A stretch of DNA of 36,911 bases, taken from NCBI GenBank assembly GCA_003021235.1, contig PXQR01000006.1:1-36911 (forward strand), read 5' to 3'. Below are positions 1 through 7,944 of this stretch, in pieces; positions within the stretch are counted from its first letter, which is position 1; the number at the start of each line of letters is the position of its first letter. This stretch comes from Halobacteriales archaeon QH_6_64_20. GTDB taxonomy: Archaea; Halobacteriota; Halobacteria; Halobacteriales; Halococcaceae. A program made the translations under genes and the position numbers. Under the pieces are notes generated by a model, which was not told the DNA's origin, ran no database searches, and was given only the letters and a program-made list of their open reading frames with translations.

Positions 1-1
1 C

Positions 2-295
2 GGTACGGCCGAGATCCTCGAAGATGAACTCTCCGTGTGGCGATTTCACGACGACCGCGAGGAAGACGCGGAGATCCGTGCGGAGTTCGGCGAGAGCACT
101 GAGATTGGCGGCGGGGCCGCCGATCCGATGGCGATCGATTATGCCAACCACCGGCGGAACATCGCGGCCTTTCTCGACTCGCTTTCGGCCGGGGAGCCCT
201 TTGCCCTCGACGTCCGTGAGGCACGCAAGGCCGTCGAGATCATCGAAGCGATCTACGAGTCCGCAGAGCGCAACGAACCGGTGGGACTCGACTGA
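2..295 (+). CDS. Gfo/Idh/MocA-family oxidoreductase, C-terminal fragment (5' end outside window)
   Basis: The reading frame is open from the left edge to a TGA at 293-295, giving about 97 residues of a C terminus. The beginning (GTAEILEDELSVWRF) resembles the C-terminal substrate-domain strand of Gfo/Idh/MocA sugar dehydrogenases, where a Gly-Thr-rich turn precedes an acidic strand. The end (HRRNIAAFLDSLSAGEPFALDVREARKAVEIIEAIYESA) matches the typical closing helix of the family, in which a short Asp/Gly stretch is followed by an Ala-rich helix. Members oxidise sugars or inositols with NAD(P). The catalytic N-terminal Rossmann domain lies outside the window, so the substrate cannot be judged. 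Its position beside a sugar ABC importer and acid-sugar enzymes fits a sugar dehydrogenase. Confidence 0.72.
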   Translation, partial: GTAEILEDELSVWRFHDDREEDAEIRAEFGESTEIGGGAADPMAIDYANHRRNIAAFLDSLSAGEPFALDVREARKAVEIIEAIYESAERNEPVGLD

Positions 296-406
296 GTCGT
301 CAACGGCACCTATGGTTATTGGTCTCGTCCACGATCGATCGCTTGATGACTGCAACCGTCGACGATTACCGTGTCAGGCGGTACGGTCACAATGTTGTAT
401 GGACAA

Positions 407-416
407 TTTTATTATA
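407..416 (+). promoter_or_regulatory. TATA-like promoter element of the first ABC ATPase gene
   Basis: The AT-rich run tttattatag sits about 16-30 nt before two candidate ATG codons at 432 and 438. The spacing of an archaeal TATA box predicts transcription starting at or just before these ATGs, so the transcript would be leaderless or nearly so. Confidence 0.45.
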
Positions 417-431
417 GCAGAGCATAATCAA

Positions 432-1577
432 ATGTCCATGGCATTACGTGACAAGGCATCGGATTCCTCGGCCGATTCAGTCGACGGGCGAGGACGGACG
501 ATCCGCCTCGAAAACCTCACGAAGACGTTCAACAACGGACAAGTGGTGGCCGCCGAGGACATCGATCTCGAGGTACGATCCGACGAGTTCGCCGTGCTCC
601 TGGGTCCCTCAGGCTGTGGTAAAACGACGACGCTTCGTTGTATCTCGGGGCTGGACATTCCCGACGGAGGGCGGATCCTCATCGGCGATGAGACGGTGAC
701 GGAAGCGAAACCGAAAGACCGAAACCTCGCGTTCGTGTTCCAGCGCATCTCGCTGTACCCGCACATGAGTGTGCGGGAGAACATGCGGTTCGGACTCGAC
801 ATGAAGACCGATCTCACGAAAGACGAAAAGAACACGCGGGTCGAAGAGTCCGCCGAAATGCTTGGTATCTCCGAGCTACTCGACCGCAAGCCAGCCGACC
901 TGTCGGGTGGCCAGCAACAGCGGGTCAGTATCGGCCGCGCGATGGTCATGGAGCCGGCCGCGTTCCTCCTCGACGAGCCCTTCTCGGCGCTCGATGCGAA
1001 CCTGCGCGACCAGATGCAGACGGAGATCAAACGTCTCCACCGGAACCTCGAAACCGCGATGGTATTCGTGACCCACGATCAAGAGGAGGCGATGTCGCTC
1101 GGTGACAAGATCGTCATCATGAATGACGGCCGCATCCAGCAGGTCGGGTCACCCTACGAGATCTATGACGAACCGACCAATCGGTTCGTCGCGGAGTTCA
1201 TTGGATCGCCGAGCACTAACATGATCGACTGTGTCGTCGAGCGCCAGGACGGCGAGGTGACGCTGTCGAACGAAACCTTCTCGCTGTCGCTCCCTGAGGA
1301 GATGGCCGACGACCTCGACTCGAACGATGGCGAGACGGTGACCCTCGGCGTTCGGCCCGAGAACATAAACCCCGTTCCCGACGGGCTGTTCGAGGCGGAA
1401 ATCACGCTCATCGAACCTCAGGGCTCGCTCGACACCGTTTTCCTGACCAGCGACGACTTGGACATCCGTGCCTTGCTCGAGAAGGGACTCGTCGAGAGCG
1501 AAAACACGACGACGGGTGTCGACTTCTCCCCCGAGGACGCGTGGCTGTTCGGCCGCGACGGTGAACGGCTACTCTAA
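432..1577 (+). CDS. Sugar ABC transporter ATP-binding protein (MalK/UgpC type)
   Basis: This is the ATPase subunit of a CUT1-type carbohydrate importer, 381 residues, acting on the cytoplasmic face. Visible motifs are Walker A GPSGCGKTT (about 58-66), the Q-loop VFQRISLYPHMSV, the signature LSGGQQQRVSIGRAM, Walker B FLLDEPFSALD, and the H-loop FVTHDQEEAMSLGD. A C-terminal region of about 130 residues has the pattern of the MalK-type regulatory OB/TOBE domain (FIGSPSTNM, LGVRPENI). The frame stays open far upstream, but the homology and the TATA box at 407-416 place the start at ATG 432, or possibly at the second ATG, 438. The gene converges on the two permease genes on the opposite strand, so the ATPase is not in one operon with its likely partners. 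It may serve that importer or be shared. Confidence 0.93.
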   Translation: MSMALRDKASDSSADSVDGRGRTIRLENLTKTFNNGQVVAAEDIDLEVRSDEFAVLLGPSGCGKTTTLRCISGLDIPDGGRILIGDETVTEAKPKDRNLAFVFQRISLYPHMSVRENMRFGLDMKTDLTKDEKNTRVEESAEMLGISELLDRKPADLSGGQQQRVSIGRAMVMEPAAFLLDEPFSALDANLRDQMQTEIKRLHRNLETAMVFVTHDQEEAMSLGDKIVIMNDGRIQQVGSPYEIYDEPTNRFVAEFIGSPSTNMIDCVVERQDGEVTLSNETFSLSLPEEMADDLDSNDGETVTLGVRPENINPVPDGLFEAEITLIEPQGSLDTVFLTSDDLDIRALLEKGLVESENTTTGVDFSPEDAWLFGRDGERLL

Positions 1578-1685
1578 CTCGGTTCCTCTGGGCAGATGGT
1601 CCGACTGATCGGTCGTGGACAGTCGTCGGGTCGGGAACGCGTCGAAACGTCGGAAACACGGAACGGCTCGAGTCGGGAACGACTG

Positions 1686-2540
1686 CTACACTGCGAAGGC
1701 ATCCGTGATCCGCTTGCGTGCCAGAAGATAGAGGGTAAGCGGCGGGAAACCGATGATCAGGGTTTGGGCCATAAGCTGTCCCCAGAACACCCGCTCGCCC
1801 GACCCACCTGAGATCGTCAGGTAGAGGACGACGACGGCGGGCTGGGGACCCTGACTCGAAGTCAGGACGCTGGAGAACAGGAAGTCGTTCCAGGCCGTGA
1901 GAAAAGAGAGAAAGCCGACGGCGGCGACCGCCGGGAGTGAAAGCGGTAGGATCACGCGCAGGAACGCGGTGAACTGGCTACACCCGTAGACCTGGGCACT
2001 CTCCTCTAAGTTGGCTGGAAGCTTCTCGAAGAAATCACGGAGGATCCAGATGGCAAACGGCGTCACGAAGATCTGGTAGGCCAGCCAGAGCCCGGCGACC
2101 GAGTTGTATAGGCCGAAGTCTATCCACAGCGACGAGAGAGGTGCCACGAGTACGATGTATGGGAAGAGCAACGCCAGTACGATCCCGTAAAAGCCCAGCA
2201 ACTTCCCGGGGAACTCCTTGCGGCCGAACGCGTAAGCGCCCGGAATGGTGATCGCAAGCGCGATGATCGTCGTCCCGAGGGCGATGACGAGGCTGTTGAG
2301 TAACGACCCTTGGAGTTCGGTGAACGCGGTAACCCAGTTTTCCAACGTCGGCTGGGACGGGATGAGGGCGTCACTGGCGAACATCTGTTGGGGAGTCTTG
2401 AACGACGTCAGAACGACGATCAGGTACGGCCCTAGAATAGACGACACTAACAAGAGGACGAACCCGTACTTGAGGCCGCCCCAAAAGACGTCCTCCGGGT
2501 ACCTCCGCAGGCGGTCAAAGCGCCCGGACTCGGTACTCAC
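1686..2540 (-). CDS. Sugar ABC transporter permease, MalG type
   Basis: A 284-residue inner-membrane permease with about six hydrophobic segments, beginning with the segment after DVFWGGLKYG. The EAA loop that contacts the ATPase is visible: ESAQVYGCSQFTAFLRVILP, containing the conserved Gly and the LP pair. The following WNDFLF is typical of MalG-like CUT1 permeases. The start codon overlaps the stop of the upstream MalF-like gene by 4 nt, so the two are translationally coupled. It is the last gene of the operon and converges on the ATPase gene at 1577. Confidence 0.93.
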   Translation of the reverse strand: MSTESGRFDRLRRYPEDVFWGGLKYGFVLLLVSSILGPYLIVVLTSFKTPQQMFASDALIPSQPTLENWVTAFTELQGSLLNSLVIALGTTIIALAITIPGAYAFGRKEFPGKLLGFYGIVLALLFPYIVLVAPLSSLWIDFGLYNSVAGLWLAYQIFVTPFAIWILRDFFEKLPANLEESAQVYGCSQFTAFLRVILPLSLPAVAAVGFLSFLTAWNDFLFSSVLTSSQGPQPAVVVLYLTISGGSGERVFWGQLMAQTLIIGFPPLTLYLLARKRITDAFAV

Positions 2541-3481
2541 GCGGTCTCACCCCCCTCGCCCGTCGCGCGCTCGAACTCGCGGATGAACAGGACGGTGAAG
2601 ACGAGCGTTATCACGAAGAGGACGACACCTACGCTGAAGGATAGGCCGAGTTCGCGTTGCTCCTTCGTGAATCGGTACAGTAAGATGGCCAGTATCGAGG
2701 TCTCGTACCCGGGGCCGCCGCCGGTCATCTGGAGCGGCTGAGACACTTTCACGAGGTTCCAGACGATGCGGATGCTGATCGCGACGAGGATGGCGCTTTT
2801 GAGCTGCGGGAGGGTGATCCGGATGAACTGCTGGATCCGGCTGGCACCGTAGACCCTCGCCGTCTCGTAGTGCTCGTCAGGGATGTTCGTGAGACTCGCG
2901 AACAGAACGAGGAAAACGAACGGCCAGAACGTCCAGGCCGAGACCAGTGTAATGACCCATATCCCAATATCGCCACTGGACCGCCAGAAGACTGGACTCC
3001 CCAGGAGCCCGAGATCGGTCAGGTACTGCTGGATAGGACCGAACTGCGGGTGGAGGAGGAAATACCACATGGTACCCGTTACGACGGGCGGCATCGTAAA
3101 GCCGATCAGGTATATACCGTTGATGAAATCCCTGAACGACGAGATACGCGTCAACGCGAGCGCCGCGCCGAGGCCGACGACGAGCTGGAGCACTGTCTGT
3201 AGCGAGAAGATGATCGTCGCCCTGATGGATGTGTAGAGTGCGTCCCACCCGAAGAGGTACGCGTAGTTGTCCAGTCCGACCCACGTCGACTCACCGAACA
3301 ACGGCCAGTCGTGGAAACTCATCCAAACCCCTCGGACGAACGGCCCCCAGACCAGCGCCAGCAGGAACACGAGCGTCGGTACGAACAGTAGGTATTCGAA
3401 CCAGTACTCCCGCAACACCTCGCGGCCGTTCCCGATCCATCCCGATACGTCCTGAAGCCATTCGGCGGTTGTTGTACTCAT
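2537..3481 (-). CDS. Sugar ABC transporter permease, MalF type
   Basis: A 314-residue permease with a cytoplasmic N terminus and about six hydrophobic segments. It has the EAA loop ETARVYGASRIQQFIRITLP and the following segment (SQPLQMTGGGPGYET), a hallmark of MalF-like CUT1 permeases just before the last membrane segments. It pairs with the MalG-like protein encoded by the overlapping downstream gene. It lies 275 nt downstream of the binding-protein gene on the same strand, with AT-rich promoter-like sequence immediately before its ATG. It may therefore be transcribed both by read-through and from its own promoter. Confidence 0.93.
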   Translation of the reverse strand: MSTTTAEWLQDVSGWIGNGREVLREYWFEYLLFVPTLVFLLALVWGPFVRGVWMSFHDWPLFGESTWVGLDNYAYLFGWDALYTSIRATIIFSLQTVLQLVVGLGAALALTRISSFRDFINGIYLIGFTMPPVVTGTMWYFLLHPQFGPIQQYLTDLGLLGSPVFWRSSGDIGIWVITLVSAWTFWPFVFLVLFASLTNIPDEHYETARVYGASRIQQFIRITLPQLKSAILVAISIRIVWNLVKVSQPLQMTGGGPGYETSILAILLYRFTKEQRELGLSFSVGVVLFVITLVFTVLFIREFERATGEGGETA

Positions 3482-3494
3482 GTTTTATTGACGA

Positions 3495-3533
3495 TATGAT
3501 ATAGCGGTTCGTTTCCAATCATTAAAAAATTAT
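3495..3533 (-). promoter_or_regulatory. AT-rich region: likely permease promoter and T-tract for upstream transcript
   Basis: Read on the - strand this contains a six-T run (near 3524-3529), then a TATA-like ctatatcat (about 3496-3505) 15-24 nt before the ATG at 3481. The T run could end transcripts of the binding-protein gene, as archaeal terminators are often simple U-tracts. The TATA-like elements could start the permease transcript. Confidence 0.4.
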
Positions 3534-3617
3534 CTGTCGCTTGCGCGATAGGTCCGCCGGTTCGTCCCGTCAAAACAGGCATCCAGGTTACGTCCATACG
3601 TTTTAGCTTAGCTTCAC

Positions 3618-3635
3618 TTCCGAGAGTTTTCGGAA
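3618..3635. repeat. Inverted repeat (6-bp arms) between binding-protein and permease genes
   Basis: The arms ttccga and tcggaa are separated by 6 nt, so the RNA can form a small hairpin. It lies about 120 nt after the stop codon of the binding-protein gene (read on the - strand) and upstream of the T run at about 3524-3529. A role in mRNA processing or partial termination between the genes is plausible. Nothing else was recognised in 3536-3756. Confidence 0.35.
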
Positions 3636-3756
3636 CGTCTCAACTTCGTGTTACCATCCGTGGCATCGTCGGCGACCGCAATCGGAGCATCCGGATCCGA
3701 TCGTCGGACCGGGACGGGCGAATTCGAAGAACACACGGGATCCTATGACGTCCCGG

Positions 3757-5193
3757 TCAGTTGAATACCTGGTTGCGAATCTGCTGTGCAGCCTGGTCGC
3801 AGGCTTCCTCCGGCGAGAGGTCACCGGTCATCGCTTGTTGGAAGATCGGACCAGGGATGTTGTACTGGATGTCACTCATCTGCGGATGGGCCTGCCAGCC
3901 GTAATCCGATTGTTCGGCGATGGTGAACGCGGTAGAGGGAAGCATATGCGAGGGGCCTCTGGTCTGTTCCCAGGCGGACTGGTTGCTCGGCATAATCCCC
4001 CACCACTCGAAGGTGTTCGCCTGATTTTCGGGATCCAGCAGGAATTCCATGAATTCGATCGCCGCCTGCTTCTTACGCTCGTAGGTGGCGTCGTCCATGT
4101 CCGGATCCCGGCAGAGTGACATGCTGGTAACGTTGTACTCGCCGCGGAATCCCGACGTGCCCTCCCACGAGGGACCGTACCTGAATGTTCCGTTCTCGTA
4201 CATATCAGGTGCGCGATTGGCAATAAGTCCGGCGGCATTGAGCATACCGACCTGACTCATGCTTACCTGCCCGTCGATCATCAACTGGCAAGCGGCCTCA
4301 TCGGACGTACTGCTGGCGTTCGGCGTCGAGAGCTCCATGTCGCGAAAGATCTCGACCTGCTCGCTGAGAACCCGTTTCCAGTGCTCGTTGTCGAGGTTGG
4401 TGTCACTCCAGTCCTGATTGACGTATAACCCGTCGACACCGCCGTAGGACATCGCCCATGTCGGCGTGATCTCGTCCATGAGGTCGCCGGGGGAGCCATG
4501 CACCTGGAAGCCGTAGTCGGCCGGCCCGTCCTGCTGAAGGGTCCTCGCCAACTCGATGAGTTCATCGTAGTTCGTCGGCGGGAAGTCGTTATCGGGGTTG
4601 AGTCCGGCCTCCTCCATGTGGTCGGTCCGCACGACGAACGGTTCCTGCATGGCGGTTCCGAGCATCATCTCGTAGGCGACGTCCTTCTCGAAGCCCGCAT
4701 AGAGGTTGGACATTCGGTCGAGGTTCCATTCGATACCGTCCTGGATTTCGCTACTCAATTCCGGGACGACTTGCTCCTCGAACGGTTCGACGAACCCCGC
4801 TTCGATGAACTGACCGTTTCTGGATACCTGCGAGTCGTACAGTATCGGCGCTTGCTGGCTGTTCATGTTTTGCAGCCAGGTACCGTCCTGAATCGACTGG
4901 GTTATCGACCAGTTCGGCTCGACTGTGTGGTTCGTCTGGTTCTCGAACTGGCTAATAAGGTTCTCGAGCGCGAGCCGCGCTACCTGTGACTGCTGGTGAA
5001 GGACGCTCCAGTACGATATGGTCGCTCCGCCCGTCTGCCCGTCGCTCGTCGTACCAGTTGTGCCACCACCGCTACCGTTCGCGCCACCACCGCCGTCTCC
5101 GCCACCGCTACAGCCAGCGAGTCCGACGATACCAGCTACACCCGTCGCTTCGATGAATCGTCTCCTGTTGACAGTAGTGCTATCGGACGTCAT
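3757..5193 (-). CDS. Extracellular solute-binding lipoprotein of a sugar ABC importer (family 1)
   Basis: A 478-residue binding protein. The N terminus has a twin-arginine signal (NRRRFIEATG), a short hydrophobic segment and a lipobox GLAGC with Cys28. A Gly/Ser/Thr-rich linker follows, as is usual for haloarchaeal Tat lipoproteins tethered outside the membrane. The mature part resembles MalE/UgpB-like proteins of CUT1 importers (for example the FENQTNHTVEPNW and MAEQ/ELARTLQQDG-type regions and the closing SPEEACDQAAQQIRNQV helix). The frame is open 20 codons further upstream, but the Tat motif fixes the start at the ATG whose complement is at 5191-5193. The two permease genes lie directly downstream on the same strand. 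The substrate is unknown; the neighbours suggest a sugar or sugar acid. Confidence 0.92.
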   Translation of the reverse strand: MTSDSTTVNRRRFIEATGVAGIVGLAGCSGGGDGGGGANGSGGGTTGTTSDGQTGGATISYWSVLHQQSQVARLALENLISQFENQTNHTVEPNWSITQSIQDGTWLQNMNSQQAPILYDSQVSRNGQFIEAGFVEPFEEQVVPELSSEIQDGIEWNLDRMSNLYAGFEKDVAYEMMLGTAMQEPFVVRTDHMEEAGLNPDNDFPPTNYDELIELARTLQQDGPADYGFQVHGSPGDLMDEITPTWAMSYGGVDGLYVNQDWSDTNLDNEHWKRVLSEQVEIFRDMELSTPNASSTSDEAACQLMIDGQVSMSQVGMLNAAGLIANRAPDMYENGTFRYGPSWEGTSGFRGEYNVTSMSLCRDPDMDDATYERKKQAAIEFMEFLLDPENQANTFEWWGIMPSNQSAWEQTRGPSHMLPSTAFTIAEQSDYGWQAHPQMSDIQYNIPGPIFQQAMTGDLSPEEACDQAAQQIRNQVFN

Positions 5194-5226
5194 TTCATAC
5201 CACGTCACAGAGGGGCTATTGCTACA

Positions 5227-5241
5227 CGTAAAGATTTTACG
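5227..5241 (-). promoter_or_regulatory. Perfect 15-nt palindromic element overlapping the binding-protein promoter
   Basis: The sequence cgtaaagattttacg has 6-bp perfect arms around a 3-nt centre. It lies 34-48 nt before the ATG of the binding-protein gene. On the - strand its cgtaaaatc half contains the only good TATA-like sequence in the area. It therefore looks like an operator overlapping a promoter, consistent with substrate-dependent control of the importer. No regulator gene is visible in the window. Confidence 0.4.
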
Positions 5242-5632
5242 GATTGCTGTCAAGGGTCACGACTCGGCAGAATTCGTTGACTCGACTGATCGTGACGTGA
5301 TCTAAACGAGCTTCTTCTGTTCGTTCACTCTAGCGGGACAACGGAGAGAAAGTCCGCACAGTAACAACATCGTTCGTTCGATAAACTAATTATGTCGATA
5401 GTCGTGATAAGAAGATTCGCGACAGAGGAAGAGAATACGCATGCGTCCATGCACTAGTTTCCCATCGCTTGTGCTCTACCTCTACGCGCGGCGGTATCTC
5501 GGCAACACCTCCGCCGTCTCCTGATCGCGCACGCGACACGTTCGTCATCGATAGATCGATTCGCTATCGACGGGGCGAGCGCTCGGGTACCGAGAGGGGT
5601 ACTCTCATTACGATCCCCTCCGATACCGGGCT
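5242..5632. other. Divergent intergenic region without a recognisable gene
   Basis: This region separates the binding-protein gene (-) from the acid-sugar dehydratase gene (+). An AT-rich stretch lies near 5378-5412. An inverted repeat with 5-bp arms (gagag/ctctc, 5592-5606) lies just before the + strand GTG start at 5633. A weak TATA-like tcatta at 5605-5610 is 23-28 nt from that GTG, the distance expected for a leaderless transcript. Open frames here lack homology or haloarchaeal coding character, and I call no gene. Confidence 0.4.
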
Positions 5633-6760
5633 GTGGAAATAGTTGCCATCGAAGCAATTGCCCTGTCGCATTCGCTCGAAGAGGGACAGGGGTTCGGGAG
5701 CGCGCGCGGTACCACCGACGCACGCTTCACGACGCTCGTTCGACTCGAAACGACCGACGGGACGGTCGGATGGGGCGAGGCGTTCGCCCCGCCCCGGACC
5801 GTAGCGACGCTGATCGACGAACTGTTCGAAGACCGGGTCATCGGAACGGACCCGTTCGACACGGGAACGATGATCGACGACTCGTACACCGACGGGTATC
5901 ACTTCGGTCGGGGGGCGTTCACGAGGTGTGCGGTCGCGGGGATCGATACCGCCTGCTGGGATCTGATGGGAAGGGCGACCGGCCGACCGATCCATCAACT
6001 GCTCGGCGGTCGAGGTATCGAATCGGTCGTTCCCTACGCCTCGACCGGATACGTTACCGAGTGGGACCAGGACATCGCCGAGCCAATGGACGAAGCCGCC
6101 GACGAGGACTTTACCGCGGCGAAGATCAAGATCGGCCGCGGTATCGAAGACGACGTCGAGCGGGTAGCGACCGCGCGCGAAATCCTCGGCGACGATGCCC
6201 ACCTCATGGTCGACTACAATGGCAACTACCGCGCCAAGCGGGCGATACGGTCGATACGGGCGCTCGCCGAGTACGACCTGACCTGGGCGGAAGAGCCGGT
6301 GCCCGCCGAACACCCCGACGAGTACCGAGCCGTTTCCGAACGCGTCGACGTCCCGCTGGCGGGCGGGGAGGCACATTTCTCGCGATTCGAGTTCGCCGAG
6401 TTGATCGACGTCGCCGATATCGTTCAGCCGAACCTCGGACGCTGTGGCGGCCTATCGGAGGCACAGCTGATCGCCGAGATGGCGACGACCGAGAACGTCG
6501 CTACCGTGCCACACGTCTGGAATTCGGGGGTCGGGGTCGCCGCGGCGCTTCAGTTCCTCGCGAGCGTTCCCCGCTATCCGCATAGTACCAACCACCCCAT
6601 GCCGCCGCTGTTCGAGTTCGACCGCTCGGAGAACCCCCTTCGCCACGAGATACTCGTCGAGCCGTTCGACCCGACCGACGGGTCGCTGGCCGTCCCGCAG
6701 GAGCCGGGACTCGGTATCGAGGTCGACCGCGACGCGGTCGAGCAGTACCGGATCGATTGA
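5633..6760 (+). CDS. Enolase-superfamily acid-sugar dehydratase (mandelate racemase/muconate lactonizing enzyme family)
   Basis: A 375-residue protein starting at GTG (MEIVAIEAIA...). The N-terminal capping domain (about 1-125) is followed by the barrel. Visible catalytic elements are the KxK motif KIKIG (Lys164, Lys166), the metal ligands Asp194 (VDYNGN), Glu in WAEEP (220/221) and Glu246 (AGGEAHF), and the His of the His-Asp dyad at His294 (VPHVWNSGVG). Lys plus His places it in the mandelate racemase subgroup, whose members dehydrate aldonic or aldaric acids to 2-keto-3-deoxy acids. The dyad partner, usually Asp in a QPD motif, reads Asn267 (VQPNLGRCGG). It heads a run with a DapA-family enzyme and a UxuA homologue, which supports a role in sugar-acid breakdown. 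The exact substrate is not readable; galactonate, gluconate, xylonate and similar acids are all possible. Confidence 0.9.
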   Translation: MEIVAIEAIALSHSLEEGQGFGSARGTTDARFTTLVRLETTDGTVGWGEAFAPPRTVATLIDELFEDRVIGTDPFDTGTMIDDSYTDGYHFGRGAFTRCAVAGIDTACWDLMGRATGRPIHQLLGGRGIESVVPYASTGYVTEWDQDIAEPMDEAADEDFTAAKIKIGRGIEDDVERVATAREILGDDAHLMVDYNGNYRAKRAIRSIRALAEYDLTWAEEPVPAEHPDEYRAVSERVDVPLAGGEAHFSRFEFAELIDVADIVQPNLGRCGGLSEAQLIAEMATTENVATVPHVWNSGVGVAAALQFLASVPRYPHSTNHPMPPLFEFDRSENPLRHEILVEPFDPTDGSLAVPQEPGLGIEVDRDAVEQYRID

Positions 6761-6875
6761 TCGATCACATCCCGAGAGGGCTCCAGGCCGGATCGAAGCG
6801 ACCATCGGGGTACACACTCTGACTGGTAGCCACGACTCCCGTCGACCGCAGTTCGGGGTTACCACGGCCTCCATA

Positions 6876-6886
6876 GAATTATAAGA
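6876..6886 (+). promoter_or_regulatory. TATA box of the DapA-family gene
   Basis: gaattataaga lies 21-31 nt before the ATG at 6907, the leaderless spacing. This decides the start: the upstream in-frame ATG at 6892 lies between the box and the predicted transcription start and would not be transcribed. Confidence 0.5.
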
Positions 6887-6906
6887 ACAGCATGCCTCGA
6901 TGTCGT

Positions 6907-7881
6907 ATGACCGACGAGCAGTTAGCAGATAGCCTGCGCGACGTGGCCAGTGGCATTCTGACCCCCTTTAGCGAGGATCGGCGCGACGTTCTCCACGACG
7001 AGGTGAAACGGAACGCACAGTACCTCTACGACCGCGGGATGCGGTTGTTCCTGTCGCCCGCGAACGTCAGCGAGTACCACTCGTTGACCCCGGACGAACG
7101 GATCGGGACCGTCGAGTCCGTCGTCGATACGCTCCCCGCCGACGCGACCGTTCTCGCGGGCGCGGGCGGCAGTACGGAGACGGTGCTCGATCTCGCAGGG
7201 GCGTACGCCGCCGCCGGCGCTCACGGACTCATGATCATGCCGCCCGATCACGCCTTTCGACACGAGCGGGGCCTGCTCGCGTACTACGAGCGGATCGGCG
7301 AGCGAGCGGAACTTCCGTTGATCCCGTACTTCCGCGGCATCGAAGTGAGCGCCGATACCGTCGCCGCCATAGCGGAGTTAGAGCGGGTCGCGGGGATCAA
7401 GTACGCGCTTCACGACGTAGTAAAATTCGTCCGCGCGATCGAGGCGGCCGAGGGCGATACCGTCTGGATCAACGGGATGGCAGAACCCTACGCGCCGACG
7501 CTGTACGCCGAGGGAGCGGAGGGGTTCAGCTCGGGGGTCGGGAACTTCGAGCCGAGCGTGAGCCTCTCGCTCATGCGTGTGTTGCGCGCCGGCGACTGGG
7601 ACCGTGCTCGAACGATCCGCAACGCGACGCTTCCCTTTCAGTCGCTCCGTAGCGAGCCGGGGAGCGACAACGCGTTGCCCGCGGCCAACAGCGTCCCGGC
7701 GCTCAAGACCGGCCTGGAGATGGCGGGGCTCTACGGCGGTCCCGTGCGCGAACCGCTCGTGGAACTATCGGAATCCGACGAACGACGCGCCCGGAAGCTG
7801 TACGGGGACATCGAGGCGTTCGTCGAGTCGGAACTAGAGCCTTCCCCGCGGGCGACGATCGCGGACGAGCGCACTGCATAG
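6907..7881 (+). CDS. DapA/DHDPS/NAL-family lyase or dehydratase, probably for a 2-keto-3-deoxy sugar acid
   Basis: A 324-residue TIM-barrel protein. The Schiff-base lysine is Lys165 in VAGIKYA, and the conserved catalytic tyrosine is Tyr141 in LPLIPYFRG. AGAGGSTETVLDLAGAYAA and GLMIMPP match the family's central strands. The usual keto-acid binding loop GTTGE is replaced by SPANVSEYHSLTPDE, so the substrate pocket is atypical. Family members either cleave 2-keto-3-deoxy sugar acids to pyruvate plus an aldehyde or dehydrate them. The gene sits between two sugar-acid dehydratases, so one of these roles fits well: both dehydratases would make its substrate. The start at 6907 rests on the TATA box at 6876-6886. 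The gene begins about 150 nt after the preceding stop and has its own promoter. Confidence 0.87.
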   Translation: MTDEQLADSLRDVASGILTPFSEDRRDVLHDEVKRNAQYLYDRGMRLFLSPANVSEYHSLTPDERIGTVESVVDTLPADATVLAGAGGSTETVLDLAGAYAAAGAHGLMIMPPDHAFRHERGLLAYYERIGERAELPLIPYFRGIEVSADTVAAIAELERVAGIKYALHDVVKFVRAIEAAEGDTVWINGMAEPYAPTLYAEGAEGFSSGVGNFEPSVSLSLMRVLRAGDWDRARTIRNATLPFQSLRSEPGSDNALPAANSVPALKTGLEMAGLYGGPVREPLVELSESDERRARKLYGDIEAFVESELEPSPRATIADERTA

Positions 7882-7913
7882 ACCGGAGACGAGCAATTTC
7901 GAAACTGCCACCG

Positions 7914-7921
7914 TGTTTATG
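7914..7921 (+). promoter_or_regulatory. TATA-like element of the mannonate dehydratase gene
   Basis: gtttatga lies 24-31 nt before the ATG at 7945, the spacing of a leaderless haloarchaeal promoter. Confidence 0.45.
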
Positions 7922-7944
7922 ATCACCGGGTTCGATGCCGACGT

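Noticed and set aside
24-431. Long in-frame extension before the first ABC ATPase start
   Set aside because: It overlaps the dehydrogenase fragment, is Arg/Ser/Pro-rich and lacks homology; the TATA box and ATPase homology place the start at 432 or 438.
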